Assembly (NCBI RefSeq): GCF_024868665.1
Contig: NC_079910.1
Span: 13,454,902 to 13,518,901, forward strand
Reading direction: 5' to 3'
Source: Triplophysa rosa
Lineage: Eukaryota > Chordata > Actinopteri > Cypriniformes > Nemacheilidae
DNA: 64,000 bases
Shown here: in pieces, positions 45,450-56,711 of the stretch
Numbering within the stretch: the stretch's first letter is position 1
Layout of the letters: every line of letters begins with the position of its first letter
Notes under the pieces: model-generated
Told to the model about the DNA's origin: nothing
The model's database searches: none
The model's input: only the letters and a program-made list of their open reading frames with translations
Program-made: the position numbers and the translations under genes

Positions 45450-46121
45450 AAGGTTGTTTTGGTACTCGGCCCGACTCAGTTGTCTAAAGCGTAATTCATC
45501 CAAGACTTGTGCTCATATCAACATAAAAGTTGATTTAAGCTGTACATGAGAATCGCTAAAATGACTCAATATATTTTGAGATAAAAGTCTTGTTAATGAT
45601 TTTTTGTTTTGTTCAAGTTATTTAAAGCAACAATTTTTCAATAACAGATAAATATGTAAAAGGAAGTGTTTTAAAGAGGGCTAAAGACACACTAAATGAA
45701 CATGATAATAAACAGCTGGCTGATGTTTCCATTTGATGGCATGACATGGTTAGATGCAGAAGGTAAATATAATATATTAAGTTGGGTGTCCACCTTAGAG
45801 ATAATCACCATATTTATAATGGAACCATTATATTTAAAATATTAGCCTGTATTAATCACATAATATCATAAAATATTATTTAATGTTAATACTGTAAATC
45901 TATATTAAATTATTATGAGATCTCCAATGCTTTCAAAATCTTTACTTTTTTAAATAAAAGTTTTTTTTTGTGACATTAACATATTTTAATAACAGTATAT
46001 TTGTTGAACAAAAATGAATTGATTAATTTATAGAAAAAAGTGATTGTTTTAGTATTTACTCTTAAACATTATTACAACCATATTATTTTATGTAACGTAT
46101 TTGTATCAATACTGTGTGCCT
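45450..46121. repeat. block B of the local duplication, inside DIRS copy 2
   Basis: Starts immediately after the gap with AAGGTTGTTTTGG (42651 in block A) and ends at TGTGTGCCT (43349 in block A), where DIRS sequence GGGATGTGTGTGG resumes. Block A continues differently (TTTACCTCC). The DIRS copy 1 equivalent has GCCTGGGATATG, so the junction shares GCCT. Confidence 0.97.
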
Positions 46122-46556
46122 GGGATGTGTGTGGCTCGCAGGGAGCTGATCACCTGCTGACTCCAGAGGAGGAGGCGTCGGGCGAGTCGTGTTAGCTGCC
46201 GTGAGCGAATGCCACCCTGACGATTGATATACGCTATGGCAGATGTGCTGTCCTGACCAGACCAGCATGTGCTTGCCCTGCACGAGAGGTTGCAACCTCT
46301 TCAGTGCAAGTAGCACAGCCAACAACTCTAGGCAGTTGATATGCCAACGCAGGCGGGGGCCCGTCCACCGCCCCGACACTGCGTGCCCGTTGCACACGGC
46401 ATCCCAACCCTGCAGGGAGGCATCCATCATCACTACGACGTGTCTTGACACCTGCCCTAGGGGGACCCTGTCCGCAAGAAGGTCATTGAAGACCAGGGGG
46501 TCAGGGTGCATCGGCAGAAAGGCGTGATGACCATATGCCTGCTGCCGGTGTGCCAC
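46122..46556 (-). pseudogene. DIRS RNase H domain, copy 2
   Basis: The minus frame keeps the first catalytic segment, MMDASLQGWDAVCNGHAV, which is out of frame in copy 1. It also keeps RWHINCLELLAVLLALKRLQ with the Glu. It then shifts frame after KHMLVWSG, so the later Asp motifs are not in phase. The open frame runs on into block B and ends at 46083, which is not part of the element. Confidence 0.78.
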
Positions 46557-47279
46557 GCTCTCCAGGGAACCCGACTCTGTGCCAGTGTTGGAGCGGTCGC
46601 ATGCGCATCGACCCGAGGGGGACCACCCCCACCGAGGAAGCCATGTGCCCAGGAGCCTCTGAAAGTTTCAGGGGGACCGCTGATTGCCTGAAGTGTTTCA
46701 GGCAGTTCAACACTGACTGAGCGTGCTCTGAGTCAGTCACGCTGTCATGGAGACAGAGTCGAGTTCCATACGGAGAAAGAGGATACTCTGCACAGGGGAG
46801 AGCTTGCTATTTTCTCGGTTGACCTGTGGTCCCAACCGATCTAGGTGCCCAAGCACTAGGTCCCTGTGTGTGCCCAGACGAGCCAGTTGTCGAGATAGTT
46901 TGTATCCGCACACCTCTCTCCCCGAGGGGAGTGAGGGCGGCTTCCACGATCTTCGTGAAGACTCGTGGGGACAGGGACAGACCGAAAGGGAGGACTCTGT
47001 ACTGATATGCTCTCCCTCGAAAACGAGACATGAAAATAAGCATCCATTCAGGTCGATTGCCATGAACCAATCTTGACATCTGGTAGATGCCAGGATGTGC
47101 TTCTGCGTGAGCATCCTGAATGGCAGCTTGAGTAGGTGCCTGTTCGGGGTACGCAGATCTAGCAACCCCCTCCTTTTTTGGGGACGATGAAGTACGGGCT
47201 GCAAAACCCGTTGAACATCTCGGCTAGAGGGATGAGCACGATCGCTTGCCAGAGGGGTGGTGACCCTGGCCCTAAGCAC
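46501..47279 (-). pseudogene. DIRS reverse transcriptase, copy 2
   Basis: Minus frames carry LDLRTPNRHLLKLPFRMLTQ then KHILAS (fingers), RGRAYQYRVLPFGLSLSPRV then FTKIVEAALTPL (palm), and PQVNRENSKLSPVQSILFL (thumb). At least two frameshifts separate them, so no full RT can be made. The motifs are clearer than in copy 1. Confidence 0.82.
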
Positions 47280-48012
47280 GGGAGCATCCTAGCCTCTGAC
47301 TGAGGTTGAGAGGATGCCCCGAACTTGAGCGAGCGTCTGACAAGTTAGATCGCGTAGCCGAGACGGATCGTATCCCGTAGCCACCGTGACGGTTTGGGGG
47401 CTCTAGTCAGGCTCCCAGGGGCCGAGACCGGGGCTAGGGGTACGATCTGCTTCATCGACCTCCCAGGGGGTGATTCGATGGCTGGCAGTGCGGATTCCTT
47501 GCCGTGGGGAAGCCCCCGGGGAGGAGATCGGCTCTCCTGACTTACCTGCCTGGCGATAATGCAGCACAACGCACTGTTGATTGAGAGTGCTGAGGGCTGC
47601 TGATTATCCTCGACATTGGGTCTCGCCGTGACACAACGTCGAGTTGCCGGACACCGTCGTGTAGAGGGTGAGAGCGGCTGTGATAAACACCCAGAGAGAG
47701 AGGAAACTCTTAAGAGAGTGGACTGTTGGGACGGGGCAGGAACCATCCCGGATCGACCACCCAGCGATGGAATGGCTGGGGTCGGCCCTGATGGTATTCT
47801 CGATCTCCCTGGGGTCTTCCCATGAGGGCCGCTTCTGCTTTCGCCTCGGCTGCTGACAGGGCGATGGTCTCCTCTTTGATGTCTCTTCCGGGGGGGCCGC
47901 CTGAGTGGGGGATGCCAGAGCCGGAGGGCGTCGAAGAGGACCAGGGCTGCTGGGAAGCAGACGGTGCATGGGACTCTACGGCCGAGGCTCAGCGGGGGAG
48001 GATATGCTTGAT

Positions 48013-48741
48013 ATCCTCTGTCTGCTTCTTTACTGTCGAGAACTGCGGCTCGATAGTATCACCAAACAGCCCCCCTCTTGCAAGATGGGTGCGTCGAGAA
48101 AGCGGACCTTCTCAGCGTTACTCATCTGTTCAAGGTTCGGCCAGAGGTGTCTCTCATGGACCACAAGTGTGGACATCGCCCGACCCAGGGCCCGTGCGGT
48201 CACCTTGGTCGCCCATAGAGCGAGGTCGGTGGCGGCATGGAGTTCCTGCATAAGCGCTGGGTCGGTCTTACCCTCGTGGAGCTCTCTCAACGAGGTTTTT
48301 TTTGACGTGAACGTGCAGGAAAGGGGGCATTCCAGGTCTTACTAAGTTCCTCATGCACTTTCGGTAAACACGGCACTGGGGGCTGGTGCGGCTTGGAGCG
48401 TAGCGTTGGCCGTAGTCCTGCCGTCACGGAACGGGGAGCAGACGAGATGGTGGCTGAGTCCCGTGGGAACACAGCCACCCGTGACGCAACGTCTGAATTG
48501 TCAACCGCCCGCAGTGCTTGCAGGACGTATCCACAACGTCTGCCCCAGCGTACTGGAAGCAGACATTGTGTCCGTCCCCCTCCTCGATGAGTGTGTTGCT
48601 CCAGAAGAGTGTGTTGTGAGAACAGCTGGACATGCCACGCTGGAGAAATTTGCTCTTGTAGAGAAAAAAACTTGAACACTTCTGGCACTGCCGAGACACC
48701 CAGGGGAAGTCGCTGCAGGAAGGGACAGTCCGCTGCACCAC
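48013..48741 (-). pseudogene. DIRS gag-like protein, copy 2
   Basis: Frame 48030-48290 keeps MRELHEGKTDPALMQELHAA, ERHLWPNLEQMSNAEKVRFL. Frame 48287-48688 ends LPKVHEELSKTWNAPFPARS, a typical fish DIRS gag segment. The cysteine motif region (EEGDGHNVC...SCKHCG) survives only in part, with one C-x2-C pair lost. About 200 bp of the centre present in copy 1 (the KHVGFSASEVSRAYSAAGQ part) is missing. Confidence 0.75.
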
Positions 48742-49003
48742 GTCATAAGATTCCAGCAGTAATTCGGCGTAGAGTTTGAAGTCTCAAAGTCGATCAGTGT
48801 GAAGGCTCCGAAGAACAAAAGGTGAATGAATGCAGCACGCTGTCTCCCTTTTATACCCGGATATCCGGGGGCGGAGTTCGGCATGCAAATTTCATTCGCC
48901 AATTTCATTGGCCTTTTCTAAACTAGTCAGAAGTTGATAGGTTCACAAGAGCGAACCCCATCTGTCGGCTCGACACAACGTCAAGAGAATGTCAGAAAGC
49001 GAA

Positions 49004-50184
49004 AATTAGCTTTTTTTACTGAAACATCTTACATTTGTGGTTTCGCCTACATTGTTGAAGTCTCTTTTTTTTATGTGTTTGAAAAGGTGCGAACATCTGA
49101 CAACTTGACTTCTAGATCAAGCTTGTTTGACATCTGTCATGGATTCTGTGAATTATCGGGTGTGTCTCAAATCTTCACCCTCTACACGATTAGGACCAGG
49201 TAGCCATCTTGAAACATCAAAAGCAACAAGCTGAAGCCACGTGTGCTTGGCATGAGTTTCTGTCTCATGATTGGATATTTTCATTAACAAGCCGGTCTCT
49301 ATAGGTGAACCTGAAAATGTAGCCAGTGATTTTACCTTTTCTATCTTCGCAGTGACCCTGCTGTTTTGCTACAAGGCTCAAAATGGCGCAAAATATTGAA
49401 GAGGATCAGAATATTAATTAATCTTTTGGTATGCTTCTCTTCGCCCACACATCCTTCATGGGTCACAGAAACATCTCAAAGTCCTTGTTTTAATTAACTT
49501 CATGTGACTGAGGTTCACTCGAGTGAATTCTCCTCATATATGTGGGTTAATTACGTGCCCCAATGTGTAACGCAGCCTCTCTGGTAGTACTGAACCTGCA
49601 AAAGCGGTGGACGTATAAAGCAAATCCTTTCATTGTGTGTGCGTGCTTGTGTGGTCTGGGCTGTGGTAGATTTTGAGTGCTTCAATTAGAGATGTATTTG
49701 AGCGGTTGTCATGGCGCTGGGACACACGCTGCGGTCTAATGACATATAAACTGATCTTGCAGTAATGGCATTGCAGTTATCGCCTAAATCCATTGGTTTG
49801 TTGAGCTCTTTTACCTCAATTTAACTCAACTTCACACAGATACGGGCATTCACACATCAACAAAGAAGTTAGACATTTACTAGAATAGTACCTGTATTTG
49901 TACAGCACTGATCTGAGTTTTTGTTTTCTTCCAAAAGAATCTTAAATGTCAAATTTGTCATTATTTTTTCAGGTCATGAGAGTGAGGCAGAACATTTCGT
50001 TCTCTATATTTTTATTTGTGTGACTATGCTTTGATCCTTCAGTTTGTCTACAATTCTACACTGTGTTCTCTGGTTTTATTTTTAGAAAACGTTCATTGTT
50101 GTTTTTGATTGCATGAGGCTTATATTGACACATAGTTGGACGACAGATGCAAAATAAATAGCAAACGTCAATTAGTGAGAATGA
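49004..50184. other. intergenic, no gene seen
   Basis: No supported exon or repeat. Confidence 0.5.
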
Positions 50185-50329
50185 CTCATCACAGCATTCA
50201 AACTGTATTACCAGTCACTACTCTCCTCTTTCTCTGCTATGTTACCACAGCTAAAACTTCTTTCTATACCACCAAGGTGAGCATTGCACCTAACACCTAA
50301 CACAGCTTTTCAAGACATTTAACTCTTCT

Positions 50330-51373
50330 TTGCCCCCCTCCTCCCTGCCCACTTCATCATTGACTGCGGAGGACTTTGCTGTATTTTTCACAGAGAAAAC
50401 ATCATCCATCAGCAAACAATTCTCAGCACCTCAGACCTCGGTACACACTACCCTCACTTCAAACATTGAACTCTCCTCTTTCGCCCCACTGACTGACACT
50501 GAAGTCACCAGACTTCTCTCCAGCCACCCCACCACCTGTCCCCTTTATCCAATCCCCTCCCATCTCCTTCAGGCCATATCCAGCACACTCACACACATCA
50601 TCACCACCTCCCTGCTCACCGGCACTTTTCCATCCACATTCAAACAGGCCGAGGTCATGCCCCTACTTAAGAAACCCACATTGTACCCCTCTACTACTGA
50701 CAGTTACAGACCAGTCTCTCTCCTCCCATTTATTGCAAAAACACTTGAAAGGGTAGTTTTCAACCAGTTGTCTTCCTACCTATCCCTGAACAAACTACTG
50801 GATGACAATCAGTCTGGCTTCAAAACAAACCACTCCACTGAGACTGCACTGCTATCGGTCACAGAAGTACTGCGGCTAGCCAAGGCGGAATCTAAATCCT
50901 CGGTCCTGATTCTGCTACACCTATCTGCAGCGTTTGACACTGTCAATCACCAGATACTGCTAGCAACCTTGTCATCTCTAGGAATCTCAGGCTCTCCTCT
51001 CCGCTGGTTCAAATCCTACCTCTCTGGCAGATCCTTCAGGGTGTCATGGAGGGGCTCACTGTCTACTGTTCACCACATGATCACTGGGGTCCCTCAGGGA
51101 TCGGTGCTTGGGCCGCTGCTTTTTTCCATTTACACGACATCCTTGGGACCCATCATACAGGCACACGGCTTCTCGTATCATTATTATGCTGATGACACCC
51201 AGATCTACATCTCGTTTCACCCAGATGATACCACTGTAGCAGCTCGCATTACTGCCTGCCTAGAAGACATCTCAGCTTGGATGAAAGAGCATCACCTCCA
51301 GCTGAACCCTGCCAAGACAGAACTACTCGTATTTCTGGCACACCCCACGGTGCAACACGATCTCACCATCTAA
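50330..51373 (+). pseudogene. L2 reverse transcriptase (long open frame, catalytic residue lost)
   Basis: A 347-codon frame with the full non-LTR RT series: SYRPVSLLPFIAKTLERVV, then DDNQSGFKTNHSTETALLSV, LHLSAAFDTVNHQILL, GVPQGSVLGPLLFSIYTT and YHYYADDTQIY. In the motif A block the residue at 197 is His (CAC at 50918-50920), where L2 and other RTs have the metal-binding Asp; the YADD pair is intact. The frame ends with TAA at 51371-51373 in the middle of the protein, and the remainder continues in other frames. The RT would prime cDNA synthesis on nicked DNA. This copy cannot be active. The true start lies upstream of the ATG at 50330, because matching sequence extends to about 50200. Confidence 0.88.
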
Positions 51374-51559
51374 CTTGGAAACACCACAATCACTCCTTCC
51401 AAAACAGCCAGGAACCTCAGAGTCATATTTGATGAACTGCTGTCCTTCAATGATCACATTGCAAAGACAACGCGGTTATGCCGATATGCCTTATTCAACA
51501 TTAGTAAGGTTAGACCCTATCTCACTGAGCATGCGGCACAACTCCTTGTCCAGGCCCTG

Positions 51560-51898
51560 GTGATCTCAAGGTTGGACTACTGCAATGCTCTCCTTGCTGG
51601 TCTTCGTGCAAAGGCTATCAAACCACTCCAGCTGGTTCAGAACGCAGCAGCACGCCTCGTCTTCCAACAGCTCAAAGGGGCTCATGTGACACTTTTCATC
51701 TCTCCCCACTGGCTACTGGTTGAAGCCCGTATAAGAATCAGTAATGCTTGCCTACAGGACTATCACTGGATCTGCACTGGCATACTTTCACACCCTCCTA
51801 CACCCCATCAAGAACCCTGCGTTCAGCAAACGAGCGGCGTCTTGTATTGCCTTCTCATAAGGGCAGTAAATCGCTTTCCCACTCATTCTTCTTCATAA
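51560..51898 (+). pseudogene. L2 ORF2 C-terminal part
   Basis: MISRLDYCNALLAGLRAKAI then KPLQLVQNAAARLVF is the conserved C-terminal region of L2/CR1-type ORF2. The rest is frame-shifted (51748-51984 ends SFFFITPSWWNILPNSVRST, the last conserved block). It belongs to the LINE above. Confidence 0.85.
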
Positions 51899-52165
51899 CT
51901 CCTTCCTGGTGGAACATTCTTCCTAACTCGGTCCGGTCAACCACATCTCTCACAACATTCTTCACATACTTCACAGACAAATGAAAACAAAAATAACCCT
52001 CTCTCTTTCTCTCAACAGGTAGTGGTCTAGCTTTTGCTGAAACTAGTAACTTTGTATTAGCACCTAATGTATTATTGGTCCTGTATGACATATTGCTTAT
52101 TGCTCCCTGAAATCTTTGTAAGTCGCTTTGGATAAAATCGTCTGCTAAATGACTAAATGTAAATG

Positions 52166-54304
52166 TATAAACAAGACATTTGACAAATTAAATGTTGCCA
52201 CTTGTAATGAAGGTAAATCTAATTTTAAGTTACAAATAATATAAATAAACATAGTTTTACTGAAACTGAGGTTTTGATTATATTTTCTAAACCAACAATA
52301 GATTTCCAGAATTAGAGTCCAGATAGAATACAGGGAAGCTTTGATTTTTGATGATCTGCACAAATGACTGATTGAAATAAAAATGCAGTGAGAATGAAAA
52401 GAAACAATAGAAATGACTAACACAATTGCTTCTAATTTATTCATCAGTCCATTTTTCTCCTGCTGTGTTTTGTTTTGTTTTGTTTCTATTTCCAAAGCGT
52501 CAGTGCCACTGTGATTTAGCTTCAGATGTGGTATTGATTGTTGAACTGTGTCTGTGCTGTGGGATTCCTGCAATGCCAATAATCACTGGACCCCGATAGA
52601 CTATTTTTTCACTGTCTTCTCCAACCTACTGTCCTCATATCGACAGGGTTTTTTTTTCAGTTTGGCCTCACAGGTCCTGCTATAGGACTTTTCTGTCCCT
52701 GTGATGGAGTTGAAGGGACTTTAAGGTGAATTTAAATGATTTCAAAACAAACCGTTGGGTGTATAATCTGAATTTTAAAGTTTATAAAGCAGTTTGATAC
52801 CAAAAATAATTAGGTAGCACTTTACAATAAGGTTGTATTTGTTAACATTCATAATTAATAAATCTTTTTCTGTAAATTATATTTAATTCTGCTGTATGTA
52901 GCACATACTGTACCTTGTACATATAATAGTCTATTCTTATTTTTTACTTGTACATATTTACATACACACATAGATTTACTCTCTCTATCTTTATCTTATG
53001 TTTATTGCATTGTATTACTTAATTTTTTATATTTATATACAGCAATACTAGCGCTGACGCGCTCGTTACAAATTCAAAAGTTGCCGCCGTCACGTCACAA
53101 ACCTTTGCGACAGGTTTTACGGCAGGAAACTCGAACCCTCATTGGCTCTCGTCTGCTTCGTCACAGATTGCGACATGCCGTGTTTTGGTGATGTGTGTTT
53201 GAAGGAGAAATGCGCGCTTTCACAGCGCATCAGGTTCATATTCTGGATGATATTTTTAGCTATTAACAATTTAAATTCTGCTCTGTTCCTCACACAAAAC
53301 CTTTGTATTCCACCAGAGAGGACTGCGACTGCAACGCATCGTCATTTGGACTACTTTTGTTATTTTTTAAATAAAAAATTACTGTGATTGCACTTAATTA
53401 TCTGTCTGTCATGTATTTCTTTATACTGTACATATTTTAAGACTTAGTTATGGTAAGGTTTAGAGGTAGAAGTAGTATTTGCGGCTATAAAACATCTTTT
53501 TAATGCAATATTGTTACTAAAATAGTCATTTTCCTTAATATTTCCGTCTATTACATTTTATATTTTTTATATTCGTTATAAAATGGGTAACGTTAGGTTT
53601 AGGTTTGGGGGTATGTTATTGGGTCTAAAAATATAAATCACTTAAAGATACAATTATAAAAACGCAACAATACATAGCAATTTTTACGTTTTCTACATTG
53701 TAATATGTCAAAATGTAATGTTTCAGCATCAATAAAAACATACAAAAATGTGTGTTTTGTGCTTGTAAACTTAACGGACAAATAGCTACGTATAAACTAC
53801 GAGACCAGGCTAAGATAGAAATAGCTCATTCTAAGGTAATAAAAACATAAACTTTATTATTTAAGGTTATGTATACATAGTTATGTATATTATATTGCAT
53901 TTCTGTCAATAGATCCTCCAAACGATTACACACAGCACCTTTAACTAATGTTATTAAACAAAGTTTATTTGCAAAAACAAATAACTCCGTTTTTAAAGAA
54001 TGTTAAAATTGTGTTTTTTAAATTATGTTTACATTTTATTTTGTTTTATTGTGTTACATGTATTTTTGAGTTATTGTTACTTAATCAAAACAACCCAACT
54101 GCATTTTAATTGTTTTCACTTGTAATGCCCAATAAAAAACACCTGTTTTTGCAAATGAACTCTTCAAACACAACCTGTAAAGTGTTTCCAATAATTTTAT
54201 AATTAAGTTATTTTAGGGAAAAAAATGCCTATAGGCCATAGAATATAAACTTTCCTACAGGATATAAATATTTTGCAGTGAGAAGGAAACAAATCAATGC
54301 AATT
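52166..54304. other. intergenic, no gene seen
   Basis: The 144-codon minus frame at 52145-52579 begins in unrelated sequence and runs into the L2 tail, and has no domain. 53040-53400 is G+C-richer with a small 81-codon frame and could be the end of an unclassified repeat. 53430-53760 holds GGTTTAGGTTT-like low-complexity sequence. Confidence 0.45.
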
Positions 54305-54440
54305 ACTAAGTATGCATTTTGCAGATGCTTTTATACAAAGTGACTTCAGGTGCATTCGGTTTTTATCATGTGTTTCCTGGGATTGAACCCATGGCCTTCA
54401 CTTTACTAATGTAATCCTCTGCCAGTTGAACTAACTTATT
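54305..54440 (-). mobile_element. tRNA-derived SINE, diverged copy
   Basis: On the minus strand: GGCCATGGGTTCAATCCCAGG (B box) and a 3' part AAGTCACTTTGTATAAAAGC, CTGCAAAATGCAT. Same type as 18766-18910 but older. Confidence 0.65.
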
Positions 54441-55654
54441 TTTCACTATAAAGGCCATTTTGTTCTCTTGAGTGTTTCAGTTCCCCAAACTTCTTGTATG
54501 CCACTCCGACTTAGCTTCAGACACAGTAATGTACAGTAAACTTTTTTAAAGTTATGACTTAAGCTTTGCCTTTTCGCTCAGTGGAATGTTTCTCACCTAA
54601 ATTGTATTGTTGTACGTTTGAGCTCTGAAACTGACTGACACAAACAAACAAATTACAGCATTTGTTTGTTTGTGAATGTATGTCAGAAACAGTGGTATAT
54701 TTGGCTGTATTGTAGAGTATATTGTGATTTTATTGAAGTGTTCAGAAGCGAGATGTATGGTTGTAGGGCCTCGGTTAGGTATGTCTAGAGGGTAAGATAA
54801 TACCTAATGTCAAACTTAGGCTATACAGTACTATAAGGGGAGGGAAGTGTGAAATAACATCAGATTGTTTACTGCAGCCAGTATTTCAAGCAAACCTTAA
54901 GAGAGTCACTTTATCACTGATGTTTAAGGGGGTTGAGATGAATGCCAATGGCCACAGCAAAGAACACTCTGAACCAGCACTTTCTGTGCATTGAGTGGCA
55001 TCATGAAACGGCTTTGATTTATTCCCCCTGTGATTGTCCAATGGATTGCAGTTATCTAGAGTGAGTCATTGCGAAAACAATGCTTGTCTGACGGTGGGCA
55101 GTCTACAGTGTGCGCCGTCTCCTTAAATATGACTGTAGATAAGTACATCGAACAATTATCACCAATGAGCCGCCAAAGTGCTAATCATTACTTAAGACAA
55201 TTATTGGTTAAAGGTGAGTGGAAATGGCTGGAATTTTAACAAATTTTAACATTTTTGGCTTTTATTACAGTATTACATTATGAAAATGTCTCTTGTGCTG
55301 TATATTTTTTTTAACGTTGGACACTGTTAATGGACAAATTAAAGCAAGAATTAAAAAGTGTTTTATGTGACTTAAAACATCATTAAACATGTTTTAACCA
55401 AATGTTATAGCAACAGCCCTAAGCACACCCACCTACACATACTGTATATTCACCAGGAAAGATCTGAGCATCTGGTCACCTAAGGTCAGTTTTTGCTTCA
55501 ATGATCTGACCAGTGTCAGTTTGTACTCTCAGTGAAGGTCGTTCAGATCACTTTAATGAAACCATCTGAAACCGGAGACCATATGCCATACAGCGAAGGC
55601 CATCAAGCCCACTGATCAAAACATTTAACTCACATGTTCATGGGACAAGCTCTG
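54441..55654. other. intergenic, no gene seen
   Basis: No gene or repeat recognised. Confidence 0.5.
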
Positions 55655-55972
55655 ACAAGGGATTGTTCACCCAAAAATGAAAATTCAACACCCTCAAGTT
55701 GTTTCAAATCTATATAAATTTCTTTGTTCTGTTGAACACACAAAAAAGATATGGATTGTAAGCAAACAGTTCTGAGGCACTGTTGACTGCCATAGTAGAT
55801 TTGTTTCCCTTTTTAGTAGTCAAGGGTGCCCCAGAACTGTAAGTTTACAAACATTCTTACAAATATCTTCTTTTGTGTACAGTATAACAAGAAAATGCAC
55901 ACAGGTTTGAAGCAACTTGAGGCTGAGTAAATGATTACAGAATATTCATTTTTGGGCGAACTATCCCTTTAA
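55655..55972. mobile_element. TTAA MITE family 1, copy
   Basis: The left end GGGATTGTTCACCCAAAAAT and right end GGGCGAACTATCCCTTTAA are inverted. The interior carries TTTCAAATC and GGTTTGAA arms. The left TTAA is mutated. Confidence 0.85.
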
Positions 55973-56402
55973 TAAAAGCCTAGTCTAAACACAAAGCAAA
56001 ATATTTAATTGGCACAAAACAACTTGCTAAGTGATAAATGGATTTCCTCAAGGTAAGGTCAGTCTTTAATGGTCTAAAATGTTGTTGAATTTGTCAAAGT
56101 TCATTTAGGTGTGTGTGAACACTGCTGTAATTAACTTTTCCTGGGATGGTCAATTAGTTGGCAAATGGTGTTTTGTTGGAAAAACGAGTGTAGGCGGCAG
56201 TAATGCTAATGAAGCTTTAGGGCTGTGGAATAAATCTGCATAGATCAGCTTTGCTTCTGTGTAACCTGGAAAACGGGAGAATAAATAATACTCCACATTT
56301 TCATATCTAGACTAAAATATGTGAATTCTTTCAAATCAAATCAACAAAATAACAAACAACCGATCCTGAGAGAATAATTGATCCATTTAAATCAATATTG
56401 AA

Positions 56403-56711
56403 TATTGTTCACCCTAAATAAAAAAATTCTGTCATCATTTACTCACCCTCTTGTCATTTCAAACCTGTATGACTTTCTTTCTTCTGCAACACACAAAAGA
56501 AGATATTTTATAGAATGTTGGTACCAAACAACGATGGAACCCATTCACTTCTAATGTATGGACACAAAACCAATGCAAGTCAATAGGTGCCACCGTTGTT
56601 CGGTTTCCAACATTCTTTTCAATATCTTCTTTTGTATTCTGCACAGGTTTGAAATGACAAGATGGTAAATAAATGATGACAGAATTTTCGTTTTTGGCAA
56701 ATTATCCCTTT
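56403..56711. mobile_element. TTAA MITE family 1, copy
   Basis: TTCTGTCATCATTTACTCAC and the inverted TAAATGATGACAGAATTTT, with AAAGAAGATATTTTATAGAA and the mirrored AATATCTTCTTTTG. The right end is ATTATCCCTTT. The small minus frame inside is a repeat artefact. Confidence 0.85.

Larger units (their letters stand above)
43790..49003 (-). mobile_element. DIRS-type retrotransposon, copy 2 (defective, gap inside)
   Basis: Inverted terminal repeats at 43800-43975 and 48820-48985 match closely (TTAGAAAAGGCCAATGAAAT, GGGTATAAAAGGGAGAC, GCATTCATTCACCTTTT). Its own internal complementary region is at 44057-44130. Coding remnants run in the same minus order as copy 1. Unlike copy 1 it keeps the region encoding the recombinase C-terminus (about 44600-45040) and lacks the SINE. 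The left outer end is shortened. About 400 bp between recombinase and RNase H is missing; in its place are N6 and a duplicate of upstream flanking DNA. Confidence 0.92.
50185..52165 (+). mobile_element. L2-clade LINE, 5'-truncated
   Basis: Covers the end of the pre-RT region, the RT domain, the C-terminal region and the 3' end. The 3' terminus reads AAGTCGCTTTGGATAAAATC, CTGCTAAATGACTAAATGTA and stops in ATGTAAATGTA-type repeats, as in fish L2 elements. Endonuclease and ORF1 are absent. The same 3' end is used by the SINEs at 17522, 18766 and 54305. Confidence 0.92.

Noticed and set aside
52145..52579. 144-codon minus frame
   Set aside because: AT-rich, no domain, ends in the L2 tail.
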